NCBI GenBank assembly: GCA_035553055.1
Contig: DATNEK010000308.1
Span: 1 to 5,732, forward strand
Origin: Chersky-822 sp035553055
GTDB taxonomy: Bacteria > Actinomycetota > Actinomycetes > Streptosporangiales > Streptosporangiaceae
Length of the DNA: 5,732 bases
Direction of reading: 5' to 3'
In this document: in pieces, positions 5,503 through 5,732 of the stretch
How positions within the stretch are numbered: position 1 is the stretch's first letter
Layout: every line of letters begins with the position of its first letter
The notes under the pieces: generated by a model
The model's database searches: none
What the model saw: only the letters and a program-made list of their open reading frames with translations
What the model was told of the DNA's origin: nothing
Program-made: the position numbers and the translations under genes

Positions 5503-5732
5503 ATCGGCTACGCGGGTTCAAGGGGTGGTCGCAACATTGCCGGTAGATGACTCTTTCCGTGGTCACGATATCTGGTGGCCTGCCGACGACCAGGGCGGCG
5601 CGGCAGACTGGTGGATTGCCCCGGTTCGCCAGACTTGATGCAGCTAGGCGGCTGGTTCTTCGCGTGACGCGGCGACGTCCGGCAAGATCAACGGTGGCCG
5701 GCGCGGCAATTGCGGCAGGACTTAAAGTTGTG

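Larger units (their letters stand above)
5117..5732. other. Region without a recognised gene after the operon
   Basis: Composition returns to moderate or high GC, but no frame on either strand shows a recognisable family. A minus-strand frame (5047-5475) reads straight through the terminator hairpin and has only mediocre third-position bias. A plus-strand frame from ATG 5547 is open to the right edge (62 codons, beginning MTLSVVTISGG), but its only purines upstream abut the start, so it is not called. The supported items are the hairpin at 5315-5347 and the small ORF at 5362-5502. The rest may be spacer or decayed mobile DNA; I see no intact transposase. Confidence 0.5.

Noticed and set aside
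5513..5536. GGGTTCAAGGGGTGGTCGCA-like stretch resembling ends of some actinobacterial insertion sequences
   Set aside because: The resemblance is from memory only; no matching inverted copy or transposase is in the window, so it cannot be called a mobile element.
5547..5732. Plus-strand frame open from ATG 5547 to the right edge
   Set aside because: Sixty-two open codons are expected by chance at this GC; the only purine-rich stretch upstream abuts the ATG, and the product has no recognisable motif.

Overview
The window looks like chromosomal DNA of a high-GC actinomycete (Streptomyces/Pseudonocardia-like). Codon third positions are overwhelmingly G or C in the central genes, two of the four starts are GTG by my reading, and the operon ends at a GC-rich hairpin without a T-tract. 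This is judged from composition and gene style only; no taxonomic marker is present.

Layout. Positions 1-564 are a lower-GC leader (48% by hand count in 1-60, 43% in 421-480, against 75% in 841-900). It may hold the last 16 codons of an upstream gene at the left edge, several small inverted repeats and a 21-bp-spaced ACTTGACAG direct repeat, but no convincing complete gene. Positions 565-5054 are one tight plus-strand operon of four genes: an ATP-grasp carboxylate-amine (L-amino acid type) ligase (565-1806), a 12-TM-type MFS exporter (1817-3040), a SidA/IucD/PvdA-family lysine/ornithine N-hydroxylase (3037-4320) and a metallo-beta-lactamase-fold hydrolase (4311-5054). The junctions are a 10-nt gap, a 4-nt ATGA overlap and a 10-nt overlap, so the four are almost certainly co-transcribed and translationally coupled. 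A perfect 11-bp hairpin at 5088-5116 closes the operon. Positions 5117-5732 lack a clear gene. They hold a long bipartite hairpin (5315-5347) directly followed by a good Shine-Dalgarno and a 46-codon ORF with a CX3CX3C motif.

How the genes may work together (inference). An N-hydroxylase that acts on the side-chain amine of ornithine or lysine, a stand-alone amino acid ligase and an MFS exporter form a minimal biosynthesis-and-export cassette for a small N-hydroxylated, amide-linked metabolite. The ligase/exporter pair recalls BacD/BacE of bacilysin. No NRPS, acyltransferase or IucA/IucC-type synthetase is visible, so a standard hydroxamate siderophore is not complete within this window. The MBL protein could process a product or intermediate, or be a phosphodiesterase-like housekeeping relative recruited to the operon.
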